A stretch of DNA of 64,000 nt from Symsagittifera roscoffensis (taxonomy: Eukaryota; Xenacoelomorpha; Acoela; Convolutidae), in the NCBI RefSeq assembly GCF_963678635.1, contig NC_087065.1, forward strand, positions 71,993,345-72,057,344. Direction: 5' to 3'. Position numbers and translations under genes: made by a program. Of this stretch, positions 10,619-21,212 are shown in pieces. The notes under the pieces are model-generated. The model had not been told where the DNA came from. It ran no database searches and saw only the letters and a program-made list of their open reading frames with translations. The first letter of the stretch is position 1. Each line of letters begins with the position of its first letter.

Positions 10619-11031
10619 TAACTTCAAGGATTTGAGTAGTCATATTTGGAGGCAAGATTCGCAATCCTTGAAAGCATCTAGCTAGAGGGTTGAGAAATTC
10701 AATGTTTGTAAAACATTTTATTTGAGTTTTCTGAAAATTTTAGAAAAAATCACAAAAATAGTCGTATCTTGTACACTAAAATGATTTGAGCATACACCAG
10801 TGGAGGCCAAATTTGCAACCCCGGGGGAACCCAGGCACCATCTTTTTTGTTCTGCTGATTTTAAACTCGGTTAAATAAACCCTGAATTCAAACTGGAAAA
10901 TCGAAACAAAATTCCTAAGCATTGCAATATACGATATAGCTTGAACGTGAAAAAATTCTTTCGTTATACATGCAAAATAATGTTGAAAATGCTTAAATGA
11001 TGTGAGATACTGAAGCCAGCATTTAAATATA
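10619..11031. repeat. diverged relatives of the duplicated block
   Basis: CATATTTGGAGGCAAGATTCGCAA (about 10642) and GGAGGCCAAATTTGCAA (about 10803) repeat, with changes, a motif in the 650-bp block (about 9783 and 10433). Each is followed by a similar AGTTTTCTGAAAA-type stretch. This suggests an older tandem array beneath the recent duplication. Confidence 0.55.
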
Positions 11032-11067
11032 CACAGAGGCAAAGCGGAGCTTCGCACCACTTGCGAT
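11032..11067 (-). repeat. short dispersed palindromic repeat, copy 3
   Basis: Same unit as 1561-1600; the palindrome is imperfect here (GCGGAGCTTCGC). Confidence 0.65.
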
Positions 11068-11449
11068 CCAGCAAACATTAAAAAAGTCGAAAAAATTTTA
11101 GATGCTGAAAAAAACTAGGTGAGCAAAAATTATCTTTTCTCGATAAAAGAAAATACGGGCCCAGCTGAAACTGCAGGTACGTGTTTGAAATTGAATGCAA
11201 TTGCTATACTGATGCAGCACGAAAAGTGTGATTTTTAAAAATTGGACTTTGCCTAAAACCTTTGTTGTTTTTCTACTAAAATAATAGAGAAGAGTTAGAA
11301 CTTTAGAGATAATCAATATCCCCAAAGAGACAAAATTCCCTTACAAAAATAAATAATCACCGTTTCTGCAGAAAAAAACTATCGCAACCCGTTCTTTCAA
11401 TGGAACTTTTTATTTCACATTTGATAGTGAAGATTAAAGAAAACTCAAA

Positions 11450-12480
11450 AAAGTTCCAAAAAACGGTCGAAGTTCTAAAAATCGTTCACAGAATTTTTCA
11501 AAATCCATAAAATTTTTCAGTAAACAGCAGGTTCAGGCCGCTTAAGCAGAGAAGATTTCCAAAGCCGGTTTTTTCGATTACAACCTGAGAATTGGACCAG
11601 TAGTTTTCGCATTAAATCAATAATTTTCCAAAAAAACTGTCAGATTCAAAACTTTGACTTGATTGAAAGCCACAACTTAAAATTATACAAAATTGCGTAG
11701 CCAATTAAAATGTTCCGTTTTAAACAACCTGTTCATTCGATTAAACCTATAACATCAGATTTGGCAGTATAGTTATCGAGAAAAGTACGAAAAACGGTCA
11801 ACAAATCAAAAAATTGACAATTCCAAGAATTATAGCTTTTTGCAGCAAACAATTATGCGGAAACGTTAGGCACGCAACCTGCAATTACGATTGAACCCAA
11901 ATTCTCAGATTTGGGAGGGTAATTTGAGAAAAGTCAAAAACTTTCAAAAAAAACGGTCACAAAATCGATCTTTTTATTTTTCCGAGGGCCAAACCTTTTC
12001 GAGTCAATAAAATTTGGGCGTATTCGCACAGGGAAGTAAGCTTCCTGAAACCTGTTGTGAGAATTGAACCCAAAATCTTAGGTATAGCAGGGTAATTTTC
12101 GAGAAAATTCAAAAAAAAATTAAAAAAACATTCAAAAATCAAAAATTTCAACTTTCAGAGGACGATAACTTCTTGTGTAAGATTTTCTGTTAAAATCCGC
12201 TAATGCAGAGTAGCTTCCCACTGCCCGTTATCTCCTTGAACCCACAATATATGATTTGGGAGGTTAGTTTTCGAGAAAAGTTGAAAAGATTCAAAAAACT
12301 GTCAAAAATCAAAAACTATTCCGAGGGCTATAGCTGTATAAGCAAAAAATATTTGGTGGTAGACATTTATGCAGGCGAGCTTTTCAATTATTAAACCAAA
12401 AAGATTCAATTATTAAACCAAAAAACTCAAATTTGAGAGGGGTAGTTTTCGAGAATACGAAAAAAAATCAAAAATATGGG
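11450..12480. repeat. satellite with roughly 150-178-bp units, about six copies
   Basis: A block reading GAACCCAAA..CTCAGATTTGGGAGGGTAATTTTCGAG recurs near 11737, 11889, 12060, 12235 and 12413, with a weaker copy near 11590. Each is followed by A-rich sequence (CAAAAAACGGTCA) and then TTCCGAGGGC. Spacing is about 150, 171, 173 and 178 bp. Units are clearly diverged, so the array is old. Confidence 0.75.
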
Positions 12481-12589
12481 TCAAATAATCAGCCTCACTT
12501 TTTCGAAGGCTGTAGAGAGGGTTCAAGTAAAAAACAAGGAAAACCAGAAGTTTCTGAGAAAAACTAAAATTTTCGCAAAAAGTGACATA

Positions 12590-13394
12590 AATTTCCAAAA
12601 CGAAAGAAAAAAAATGACATTTGAACGAACCGATTGGTAAACATAACACCAACTTGACAAGTGCTGAGGGGAGTGATAAACTTGTGTTTATCTTGAAAAG
12701 ATCAAAAATTAGGTTATAAAGCCGATGAAAACAGGCTGAAATATTTTTTTTAAAAAAAAAAACTAAATAACAAGAGGCCCTTCCGTTTAGTTACGGTAAG
12801 TGCACAAGCTGGATAGGGCCATACCAACGTTTATAAAAATGCATATATATCAGCAAGCTGTATCAATTTATCAATGAAGTCATAAGTCAGCATTAAATGC
12901 ATCGTCGTAATGTTAATTTATCTTAGCCGTCCTTCCTGTACAATAGCGCTAATGGAGTTGTCGATAATGCTGATTTTGGACGAGGAATTTTTTCTAGCGA
13001 AACAAAAAAAACAGGAGAGGAAATACAGGAAAGGTAAGTTAAACTACGAAATGTAGGCGTGAATCAAATACTAACAACAACATTAAACACAAATGCGCGC
13101 AGATAAAGAACAATTCCAAGGTATGACATTTGAGCCGACAACAGATAAACAGACAAATAATTGGCCGACAATTTTATTTGAATCAAAATATTTCCCGTTT
13201 GAAAAATAAAACAGGTCCTGGTCAGATTCAAAACCAGGACCTCTGCCGTGCCAGGAATATTCCTTACCTTCAAGCTAATTTGGCCGGGAACGCTAAGAAA
13301 ATTGAATACATTATGAAACATGGTAGAGATGATTCCAGACGATCCCTGTGGACAAAGTTGTATACGGGAAAAAAGTCTTGTACCCGGTTGCAAT
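12590..13394 (-). repeat. tRNA-headed dispersed repeat, copy S3
   Basis: Best match to S1: the same body blocks (AAATGCGCGCAG near 13090, GTGTTTATCTTG near 12683) and head (box-B-like TTTTGAATCTG near 13222, weaker than in other copies). The truncated LINE at 13407-14324 interrupts its end; the sequence resumes after 14336 with CGCAGGGGTAATAATAG. Confidence 0.55.
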
Positions 13395-13406
13395 ACCCTT
13401 GCTTAT
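13395..13406 (+). repeat. target-site duplication, left copy (LINE 2)
   Basis: ACCCTTGCTTAT, identical to 14325-14336. S1 keeps the uninterrupted target (about 2408-2430). Confidence 0.88.
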
Positions 13407-14324
13407 GTTGTTGTGTGTGACGGCCTTCTATCTTGAAATAGGGGGCTAGAAAAGCCCAGTCTTCTGAACGAACTTCAGCACGTTCTCGGGCGCCGTCTGC
13501 AGCAGTTTTAAGTCCGGTTGTTCGCCGAGGTAGGTCTTTCTTTCGGCCTCCCATCGTGGGCAGTAGAGGAGGAAGTGCTCAGTATCTTCTTCTTCCTCGG
13601 TCCCGCAGTGCTCACACGAGGGGTCTTCTGTGATTCCATGTTGGAATTTCGTTGCTTTCAGTGGTACATGGCGGTTCAGACGGAGTCGGTGTAAGGTAGT
13701 TTCTTCGGTCCTCGTCCTGCCTGTGGCTGACTCCAAGAACTCGCCGCCTGTAGCTCTTCTGTGGATCGATTCTGGATCTGTTTTCAGCAGGTAGTGCTCT
13801 AAGAAGCGCGGTTCTCTCTCGTCTTTGAGCGCTTCTTTCACATCCGTGCTGTTTATGTCGTTGAGTCGGTTCTTGGCTGTTGTTCTGAAACAAGGTCGAA
13901 AGTCTCCTGTTCCGTGCGCTTTCAGTCTTCGTCGGGGGGCGTCTGTTGTCATGTGTGCGAGGTAATGGCTCGGGTCCAGGTTTCCGATCTTGTTGAAGAG
14001 CCTGGCTGATTCCTCTTCTGCAACATGAAGGATCGGTGGTAGCTGAGCTTCACGGCAAGTTGCTACGGCGTTCGATGCTTTAATCAAACTTCGCGGATCG
14101 CCCACAGATCCCGCAAGGCCACCTGACAGGGCCGGGGTTGGTCTCGATGTCCCCGGAAGTCAGGAGGGTGCGCCACTGGTATGCGGGGTTACCAGGGCGC
14201 TTCACCAAAAACACTGCTGCTGGCGGGTCCCGTTGAACTCCCGAAGGTTCTTGGACTCCGATTTTCTCCTGGGGATTGGATTGAATATCCCATCCGCCGC
14301 GTAAAGGCTCCCAGGTAGGATAGG
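13407..14324 (-). mobile_element. 5'-truncated LINE (LINE 2), 918 bp, minus strand
   Basis: Bounded by a perfect 12-bp duplication. Only the 3' end of a LINE remains: the RT C-terminal region, a zinc knuckle and a short tail of CACACACAACAAC at the 13407 end. That tail is the same kind as LINE 1's, so both were probably copied by related machinery. It landed inside repeat S3. Confidence 0.88.
13446..14105 (-). pseudogene. LINE 2 RT C-terminal domain with zinc knuckle (fragment)
   Basis: About 219 residues are open on the minus strand. The C-terminal part has C-E-H-C-G-T-E, then T-E-H-F-L-L-Y-C-P, a C-x2-C-x8-H-x4-C knuckle typical of LINE C-termini. Upstream it reads L-H-R-L-R-L-N-R-H, as in the post-RT region. 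It lacks the catalytic RT motifs because the insertion is 5'-truncated, and has no start codon of its own. Confidence 0.75.
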
Positions 14325-14336
14325 ACCCTTGCTTAT
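14325..14336 (+). repeat. target-site duplication, right copy (LINE 2)
   Basis: Second copy of ACCCTTGCTTAT. Confidence 0.88.
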
Positions 14337-15018
14337 CGCAGGGGTAATAATAGATAGAATAGCCCAGAAAACTTAGTCTGAAGCACGGAAAACCTTTATC
14401 AATTCAAAAATTACACATGACAGCTTATAAAAGAGTCGTATGAAAAACGCTTCTCGTAGCCACGTCCACCAAAAAAGTTAACGTTCCGAAATGGTAATCC
14501 TCGCTAATCGCAAGCGTAACAGTTTGTGTCACTTTTTCTTCCTGCAGACTTGATATCAAAACAATTGTTTATTTAATATTCTCTTGACTTCTGTTGCGAC
14601 GCAATCAAAGCTACAAAAGAGGATAGAAATCTGGTTTAGCTGATTCAAAACTTTTGCTAGGCTACTTGGCTTTTAGTACAAAATTAAAATTTTAATGAGT
14701 AGTGTTTCATGAGCACCTATGTGAATGAGGCTCAGCCACATATCTGACTAAATCTATTTTGAGACATGCAATAAAACAGCATTAGCTTAATACCAAAATA
14801 ATAACTAGAAGCAAAAAAAAGGCACGCAAAATATTCCAGCATAAGTGATCTGCAGAGTGGCAGCGCCCATGATATACTTATAGATATCAAAAATTTAGCA
14901 AATATTTCTAACAAATTATTAAGCGAAAGTCAAACTTTCGTAGCTGAAAGCATTTTGTGAGCTTTCAAAAATCTCTTCACGCGTTAAGTTCTGCTGCCCA
15001 TCTCATATATTGCTCAGA
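14337..15018. other. intergenic; probable 3' flank of the profilin-like gene
   Basis: The first bases complete repeat S3. The part next to 15018 may be the 3' UTR of the minus-strand gene. No other feature seen. Confidence 0.45.
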
Positions 15019-15515
15019 TTATCTGGTGAAGTCAATGTCAGGGTTTTCCACCTCCAGTCGCTTCAAATCCTTTATTAGCAAGGAGCAGGCTAGGTAAGTG
15101 TTCACTCCTTGCGTATAATCAGAACACTCGACCATTGCCACAAACTTTGGAGAACATGCAATTCCAATATTCTTCCGCTCCTCTGACAAAATTTTAGCAT
15201 GGATCTCGGTTTCATCCTCGAGTTCTCTGATGAAAACTACCTTCTCATTATTAATCGTGATATTCAGTGACGGATCTGTCCAGAGCCTGTTTTGAAACGC
15301 ATCAATTATTTTGTCAATTTCACCTTGCTGTATTGTGTGGGTGAATCCAGGTAAAGAACTGGCTAACGCTCGATTTTCCCTCACAAGAATGGAGCATTTA
15401 GTAACAAATAAAGTTCCATTGACGTCTTTTCGTTGAGAAATTTTTGCTACAGCCTCGTTTAGCAAGTCAGAACCTTTTATTTGCACCATTATTTCCTTGG
15501 AAATATCAGCCAAAC
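15019..15515 (-). CDS. profilin-like protein, terminal exon
   Basis: The exon is open on the minus strand to a stop at 15019 and encodes about 164 residues with the profilin layout. It has S-S-L-P-G-F then T-I-Q-Q-G-E-I (W-A-A-V-P-G and I-T-P-A-E-V in animal profilins), a beta strand L-N-I-T-I-N-N-E-K-V-V-F-I-R-E (L-T-L-G-G-Q-K-C-S-V-I-R-D), F-V-A-M-V-E (L-V-L-L-M) and a C-terminal helix ending L-I-K-D-L-K-R-L. Profilins bind actin monomers and poly-proline in the cytoplasm. The frame has no ATG at its 5' end: a stop lies just upstream and an AG acceptor at 15517-15516 opens the exon, so an upstream exon is expected. An internal ATG at 15489 is the alternative start. Length is slightly above the usual 130-140. 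Confidence 0.6.
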
Positions 15516-16139
15516 CTTAATATTGTGATAAAATTATAAACTCAAAGAAAGTCTTGTGATATTGAGTTCAAAACAAGACATTTGACACAGAGATGACAGC
15601 GACAAATTCACTATTTTTCTAACAAAAATATTTAAATGCAGAGGCGAAGCAACCTAGGAAATCAAGTCGAAAAAAAATTGAAAAAGAAAAATCGTATTTC
15701 AGAAAAAGAGTCGAGAAAAACAACCCTTATCATTAATTATGCTTTTTTTTGTTCGAGCGGCTACAAAGCCTTAAAATGTGAATAGAAGCCTACTGAAATG
15801 ACCATAGGAAAGCTGTGTCAAAAATTTAGCTACTGAGTTCTAAGACTTTGAACTACTACATTTCAACCTATCTAACAAATATCTTCCTAAGAGAAAAATT
15901 ATATATACAGCCCCTCCGATTTGTCAGTTTTTAACTGACTTGAAAACAATTGTTGTGCTTTGATTCTTATGCTCATTCATACAAAAAGGTATCTATGTTT
16001 TGTTCGTACTGAAAATTAGTTAGTACTGCGCTGCATTGATTTACAAATTATGTTTTTGTAAAAATAAAAAAGTACTTTGATGAAATTGAGGGGGCAAACA
16101 TAGAAACGAACACTCAAATGGCCAGGGAGATCTTGGAGA
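15516..16139. other. probable intron or upstream flank; repeat fragment
   Basis: No exon recognised. 15639-15650 (CAGAGGCGAAGC) matches the start of the short palindromic repeat. Confidence 0.4.
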
Positions 16140-16515
16140 AATGTGCCATTCTGTCAGATTGGCACAGCGCAACCTTCCAGCGGGACAGAAAAAGACGACT
16201 AAAGGCCTTAGTAACAAAAAAGTGCTGCGAAGGAGGGTCGAAATATTCCGGAAGTTTAAATTTTTAAAATTTCGATTGACGGGCAAGTATTTCTCAGAAA
16301 TACAAAAAGACGGCCATTTTGACGAAAAGGAACGAAAAAAACAGAAGAACGACAAATATAGTGAAAAACAGTCGCACGAGAAAAACGATAAGACCGATAG
16401 CAGAGAGAAACAGTCAGAAAAGAGGCTTCAGTGGGGAAGGAATATTCCGCGGAACCCTCCCGTGCCACAAATTGGGAGAGATAACAACGTTATCTCGAGA
16501 AGAACACGGGAGCGG
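16140..16515 (+). mobile_element. old degenerate LTR, 5' part
   Basis: It begins TGTGCCATTCTGTCAGATTGG, comparable to the start of the younger LTRs (TGTTACATTCGACCAGAATGG). Further on it shares AAATATTCCGG, TTTCTCAGAAATAC and ACGGCCATTTTG in the same order as their U3. LTR-a interrupts it. Confidence 0.6.
16385..16515 (+). repeat. 131-bp direct repeat left of LTR-a
   Basis: It matches 17463-17593 with one mismatch. Far too long for an integration target-site duplication. Confidence 0.9.
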
Positions 16516-17462
16516 TGTGACATTCGACCAGAATGGCCAAAATGAAATTTATGCAGACTTCGAATTTTTAGCAGTAGGCCTTCCGGATTGACGATTATTA
16601 AGAATTAGGAACGTTATTGGAACGATTGGCCAAACGGTGAGGGCTAGAATATTCTGGTATTTTAAAATTTCAAAAATTCGAATTATGACGTCATATTTCT
16701 GAGAAGCGTCAGAAGCGGCCATTTTGACTAAAACGAGAAAGAAAAAGAGAACAACATTAGCTGCGCTAGCAACAACAACGAAATTGAGATCGGAAAACAA
16801 CAACGAGTTACAGAGTAACAGAAGAACACTCCGAGTTGCAACTATTGTGCTGCTACAATAGTTGCAAGGCCGTTGCGAACAACGGTGAAGGGTGAGAGAC
16901 GACCTTCCGGATTAAGAGAAAATCAGGATTAGCGAGCTTGATCCAGCGGATTCATCAATCCGGAAAGGTAAAGGAACTGAAACTTTTATCCTGTTACATG
17001 AACTTTTAGCTTCCTGTCATGTCCTGATTTGAATTTAATTAATATCTGGATTCATTTTGATAGGGATGAGAAGCTAGGAGTTGGGGGAAAGGGTTGATCC
17101 ATCTTCGATGGAGATGATGATTTTTATCTACTGAACAAAAACAATAGTAATATAATAAGTAGTAGCCCTGTTTTTAGGAGTGACCTCGTGGTCTGGGGAT
17201 ACTGAGACCCAGCCATGAGCTCACTATTTCTGCATGTAATCTAGTTAATTTGAGTGTTTTGACCGAAGCCGAAGGCAGTAATGTTTTTGTCGACCCGATG
17301 TTAGAAAAGACCACCGAAAAGTACTGGCTTGGTAGAGACGGTGAAAAGCATGCAAAGCTCTGTTTAGACGCTAGCCAGTCGTCTTAAGACTTAGTTTTGT
17401 TTTCCGTTGATATGTATCTTCCGGGCGAATGTTACATGTATGTTTTTTCGTGGCAATCACAC
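16516..17462 (+). mobile_element. solo LTR (LTR-a) of the same family
   Basis: It starts TGTGACATTCGACCAGAATGG and follows the younger LTRs through the 13-bp hairpin (16836-16867), the CCTTCCGG/CCGGAAAGG hairpin (16901-16969) and the GATCCATCTTCGATGGAGATGA block (about 17096). The 3' end is near 17459-17480; the exact end is unclear because the flanking sequence resembles the LTR terminus. No internal region follows. Confidence 0.72.
16686..16693. promoter_or_regulatory. CRE/ATF-like palindrome in LTR-a U3
   Basis: TGACGTCA, with GCGGCCATTTTG (YY1-like) about 25 bp downstream. The 5' LTR of element 1 has TGACGTAA at 18304-18311 and the same GGCCATTTTG. Function is inferred from motif match only. 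Confidence 0.4.
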
Positions 17463-17593
17463 ACGATAAGACCGATAGCAGAGAGAAACAGTCAGAAAGG
17501 AGGCTTCAGTGGGGAAGGAATATTCCGCGGAACCCTCCCGTGCCACAAATTGGGAGAGATAACAACGTTATCTCGAGAAGAACACGGGAGCGG
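17463..17593 (+). repeat. 131-bp direct repeat right of LTR-a
   Basis: Second copy of the block at 16385-16515. Confidence 0.9.
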
Positions 17594-18132
17594 AGGCTTG
17601 GCCCCCCAGAGACTGTTATATGTTAAAGGACTGCAGTAAACTAACTTTTTAGCTACTCTGATGCCATAGAACTTTGAATTAACACCGGTGTAACTTGATA
17701 TTTTAGAGCATGAGTAGCTAGAAAGAGGAAAGGGTCAATCCATCTCCAATGGATTTAATATAGAACTGTCACACAAAAACATAATGAAATAGGGTGTTCG
17801 AGCCGTGTTTTTAATAGCAATCACGTAGTCTGAGGATCCGAAACTCAGCTATGTGGTTGTGTTTGCATGTAAACGAAAGCTGATCAAAAGTCGTTTGACT
17901 GATGGCCTAAAAATAGTAACTTTTTACTTAGCCCTAAACAGACCAGAAAATCAACTGGCAAGGTCGAGACGGTGAAAAACGAGTAGGATTAAGGTAACTG
18001 ACGCCTGCCAATCGTTAATAGGTACTTTTTCTACGCTCCGTCGCTGTGTAGTATTTGGGCGAATGTTACATAGACGTTTTTATGGCGCTCTTGGGTGGGC
18101 CTGTCAAAGGCATAAGACCATCATGATCAGCA
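17594..18132 (+). mobile_element. old degenerate LTR, 3' part
   Basis: It follows the LTR 3' half with many differences (AAAGGGTCAATCCATCTCCAATGG near 17738, AGCAATCACGTAGTCTGAGGATCC near 17816). Its last 45 or so bases, ending GATCAGCA at 18132, match the 3' LTR end (41953) almost exactly. The next LTR starts at once. Confidence 0.65.
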
Positions 18133-19087
18133 TTTGACATTCGACCAGAATGGAAAAAATGCAATCTCTGCAGATTTCGAATTTTTAGCAGTGAACTATC
18201 CGAGTTAGTGATTTTGAAGGATTAACGACGTTATTCGGATGATTAGTAGAACGGTGAAGGTCCAGATATTCTGGTATTTTGAAATTTTAAATTTTCGAAG
18301 TGATGACGTAACATTTCTGAGAAACGTGAGAAACGGCCATTTTGGCAAAAGAGCTGAAAAGCAACAGAACAACGATAGTCGCACTGACGAAAACAACGGA
18401 GATTGTGATAGAAAAACAACAGAGAATAACAGAAGACCGCTCCAAGTTGCAACTATTGTGTCACTACAATAGTTGCAAGGCCATTGCGAACAACGGTGAA
18501 GGGTGGAAGACAGCCTTCCGGGTTACGGAGAAGTCAAGTTTAACGTGCTTGATTCAGTGGATTCCAGAATCCGGAAGGGTTTCGGGACTGAAACTTTTAT
18601 CCTTTTACATAAACTTTTAGCTTCCTGTCATGTCCTGAGTTGACTTTAATTAACAACTGGATTCATTTTTATAAGGATGAGAAGCTAGGAGTTGGGGGAA
18701 AGGGTTGATCCATCTTCGATGGAGATGATGATTTTTATCTACTGAACAAAAACAATAATAATTCAATAAGTAGTAGTAGCCCTGTTTTTAGGAGTGACCT
18801 CGTGGTCTGTGGATACTGAGATCCAGCCATGAGCTCACTATTTCTGCATGTAATTAAGTTAATTTGAGCGTTCTGGTCGAAGCCGGAGAACAGTAACGTT
18901 TTTGTCTACCCGATGTTGGAAAAGACCACCGAAAATACTGGCTTTGTAGAGAGCTCTGTTTAGACGTTAGCAAGTCGTCTTAGGACTTAGTTTTATTTTC
19001 CGTCGATATGCATCTTCCGGGCGAAGGTTACATAGATGTTTTTATGGCGCTCCTGGGTGTTATTCTTTTTTAACATCATGACCCGCA
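18133..19087 (+). repeat. 5' LTR of element 1
   Basis: It begins TTTGACATTCGACCAG (first dinucleotide changed from TG) and contains the same two U3/R hairpins as the 3' LTR. Its last 30 bases differ from the 3' LTR and its end at ACCCGCA is inferred from alignment. It has a 55-bp segment (18289-18343) that the 3' LTR lacks. Confidence 0.75.
18447..18478 (+). other. perfect 13-bp hairpin in 5' LTR
   Basis: TTGCAACTATTGT, six-base loop, ACAATAGTTGCAA. The same stem occurs at 16836-16867 and 41279-41310 with different loop bases. A second hairpin follows (CCATTG, CGAA loop, CAACGG here; CCGTTG/CAACGG in the other copies). Confidence 0.8.
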
Positions 19088-19778
19088 GAACCGTTAACGA
19101 GCACTCCGCGCCGAGCGGATGCTCACATTAACGCCCTTAATAGGCCTAAACCGCCGGGGCGGAAGGGTAGTTCGGAACGCGGAAGCCTTCTGGATTACCG
19201 TGAATAGCTTTTTAACCTAGTTAAGACCGAAATTTCACGAACCAGGAAGGGTGGGGGGATTCGCGGTCCCGTCATTTCCTGAATGGTCCGTGACCAAAAA
19301 CACTTAAAGATATATATAAAACCAAACAAAAAGTAGTATAGTACCCAAGAAAAACAAAAAACATAAAAAATAACCGAAAAAACCAAAAACAGTAAAAAAA
19401 AAAAGTTAAAAATCAGTAGAAATCATCCCCCCAGACAAGATGTGATCCGACCCTCCCGTTTGTTGTTGATAGATATATTGTTATTACAGGCATTTATATC
19501 AGTCAGGATTATTACGATCAGTTTTGTAGCCCGTTTGTGAGGCTTGTACTGCAGGGTTATTTGAGCATTTAAGCACGTTAATGATAAATTGCGCTCAATC
19601 CGGAAGGGTCAGCTGATTTGCGCTCAATTCGGAAGGGTCTTGGGAGAAGACTGATCCGGCGAGCAGTACAAGGAGCAACAAGAAGGGGCTCAACGACAAC
19701 AACAATCGACTGTTGGGTATCGTTAACAAGTTTTGTATCCCTTTTTGTACAAAAAGTAAGATAGTAATCTGTGGGGGG

Positions 19779-19849
19779 CCCCTCCTTCACCGAACTGCGA
19801 ATATCCGAGTTAAGCACCTTAATTCGGATATTAAACAAACCCGGAGGGG
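19779..19849 (+). other. leader stem-loop with conserved inner stem
   Basis: Outer arms CCCCTCC (19779-19785) and GGAGGGG (19843-19849). Inner stem AATATCCGA/TTCGGATATT (19800-19808, 19823-19832). Element 2 has the equivalent at 42634-42700 with the inner pairing CCGAGTTAA/TTAATTCGG preserved. Confidence 0.7.
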
Positions 19850-20948
19850 TATAGTATTACTAGGATTATTTCTTATATAGCCTATACTAATACTCTTATA
19901 CCGTTTTTCACTGAAAAACACAGAAAGTAGACCGGTTTTTAGGGTCAAAAAAGCGATATTTTGATCCCACAAGTCGCGATTTTTGAAATATCGATACTTT
20001 TTGAAACGGAAAAAAGCGCTAAAGTAGTGTGTTACATCGTAACTGCACTACTATAATAAATAGAACCGGTTAAGTTTAGTTCGGAAGTGGTTGGAACTAT
20101 TTTGGTACCGAAAACCGAAATTTCGTGATTTTCGAGAAAACGAAACACTATAAATTCAGAAAATTTTTTGAAATTTTTGAGTTACAACAGTAAAAATAGT
20201 TGTTCGGACAACGTCCACTAGTGAATCTACAAGTTTTAAAACCCGCTACCCGAAAGCCTTCCGGGTTGCAGAGAAATCGAACTTAACGTGTTTGATTTGG
20301 TGGATTCATCAATCCAGAGGGGTACAGGTAGCATAGTTTTTCGCAAATTTTTTCAACTAAAGCGTTTTAGATCGGGTCTTTTGCATTGAACTAGAAGCGT
20401 ATAGGCCTTCTGAGCTCGGATCAATAATTTTTAGGTCGAAAGGACCAGATTTGCGGAAAAAGTTAGACGGAACCTATAAGAGAGAAATTTCTTGACTTTA
20501 GAAAAAAGACATTTTGTTAATAACTTTGGAACTACTGGGCATATCCAATTGATCTTGGTACCAATAGATCAGAAAGTAGCTGAGCTTACTGATAGGGACA
20601 AAAATTTTTCGGAAAAGTAAGCGTGAAATTTTTTTGAGATTGTTTTTAGCAAGTTCATCAATTTGGGAGGGTAGACCCTTCACGTTTTATAAATTTCTTT
20701 TAGAAAAGCCCTGATACCCCTACCAAAAGGTAATAGCGGTTGAATGAAGTAACTTTAGGCCGTTCTAGACAAAAAGGGAAGGCTATAGGCACAGAAAAAC
20801 CTTAATCGAGCCGAAGTTAGGCGAGCGATAGGACCTTCACCGTTAGTGTGAATTGTCAAATAAGAAGCTTAACTTCAATCCGGAAGGGTCTAGGAAAGTA
20901 GTAAATACCCTTCCTAGTTAATTGAAAAAGCAAAATTGCATAGGAGAA

Positions 20949-21212
20949 CATATCCGGAGGGGTATAGGTTGAAAGAAGGAGATCTCCGAAGAGCTACTTT
21001 TACAAAACCGGAGGGCTCCCAATCCGGAGGGGTCAAAAGATTTTTTTTTTACAAAACCGGAGGGGTCCGAATCCGGAGGGGTCTTATAGTTGCTAATTCG
21101 GAGGGGTCCAAATCCGGAGGGGTCTTATATTAACTAACTCAGAGGGGTCCCAATCCGGAGGGGTCTAGATTTTGTTAGTCCGGAAGGGTCCTATTTGTGC
21201 CAATCCGGAGGG
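20949..21212 (+). repeat. array of CCGGAGGGGT motifs with four doublets
   Basis: Four doublets start at 21008, 21057, 21098 and 21139. In each, the two motif copies are exactly 16 bp apart. Single copies flank them (20953, 21181, 21203). Element 2 has four doublets of the reverse-complement motif at the comparable place. Confidence 0.85.

Noticed and set aside
16141-16591. Open frames of 90-134 codons in the LTR region
   Set aside because: Lys/Arg/Asn-rich translation of A-rich LTR sequence; not conserved as protein between LTR copies.
19088-19130. tRNA primer-binding site after the 5' LTR
   Set aside because: No stretch complementary to a tRNA 3' end (normally beginning TGG) was seen after either LTR copy; self-priming or an unusual primer is possible but unsupported.
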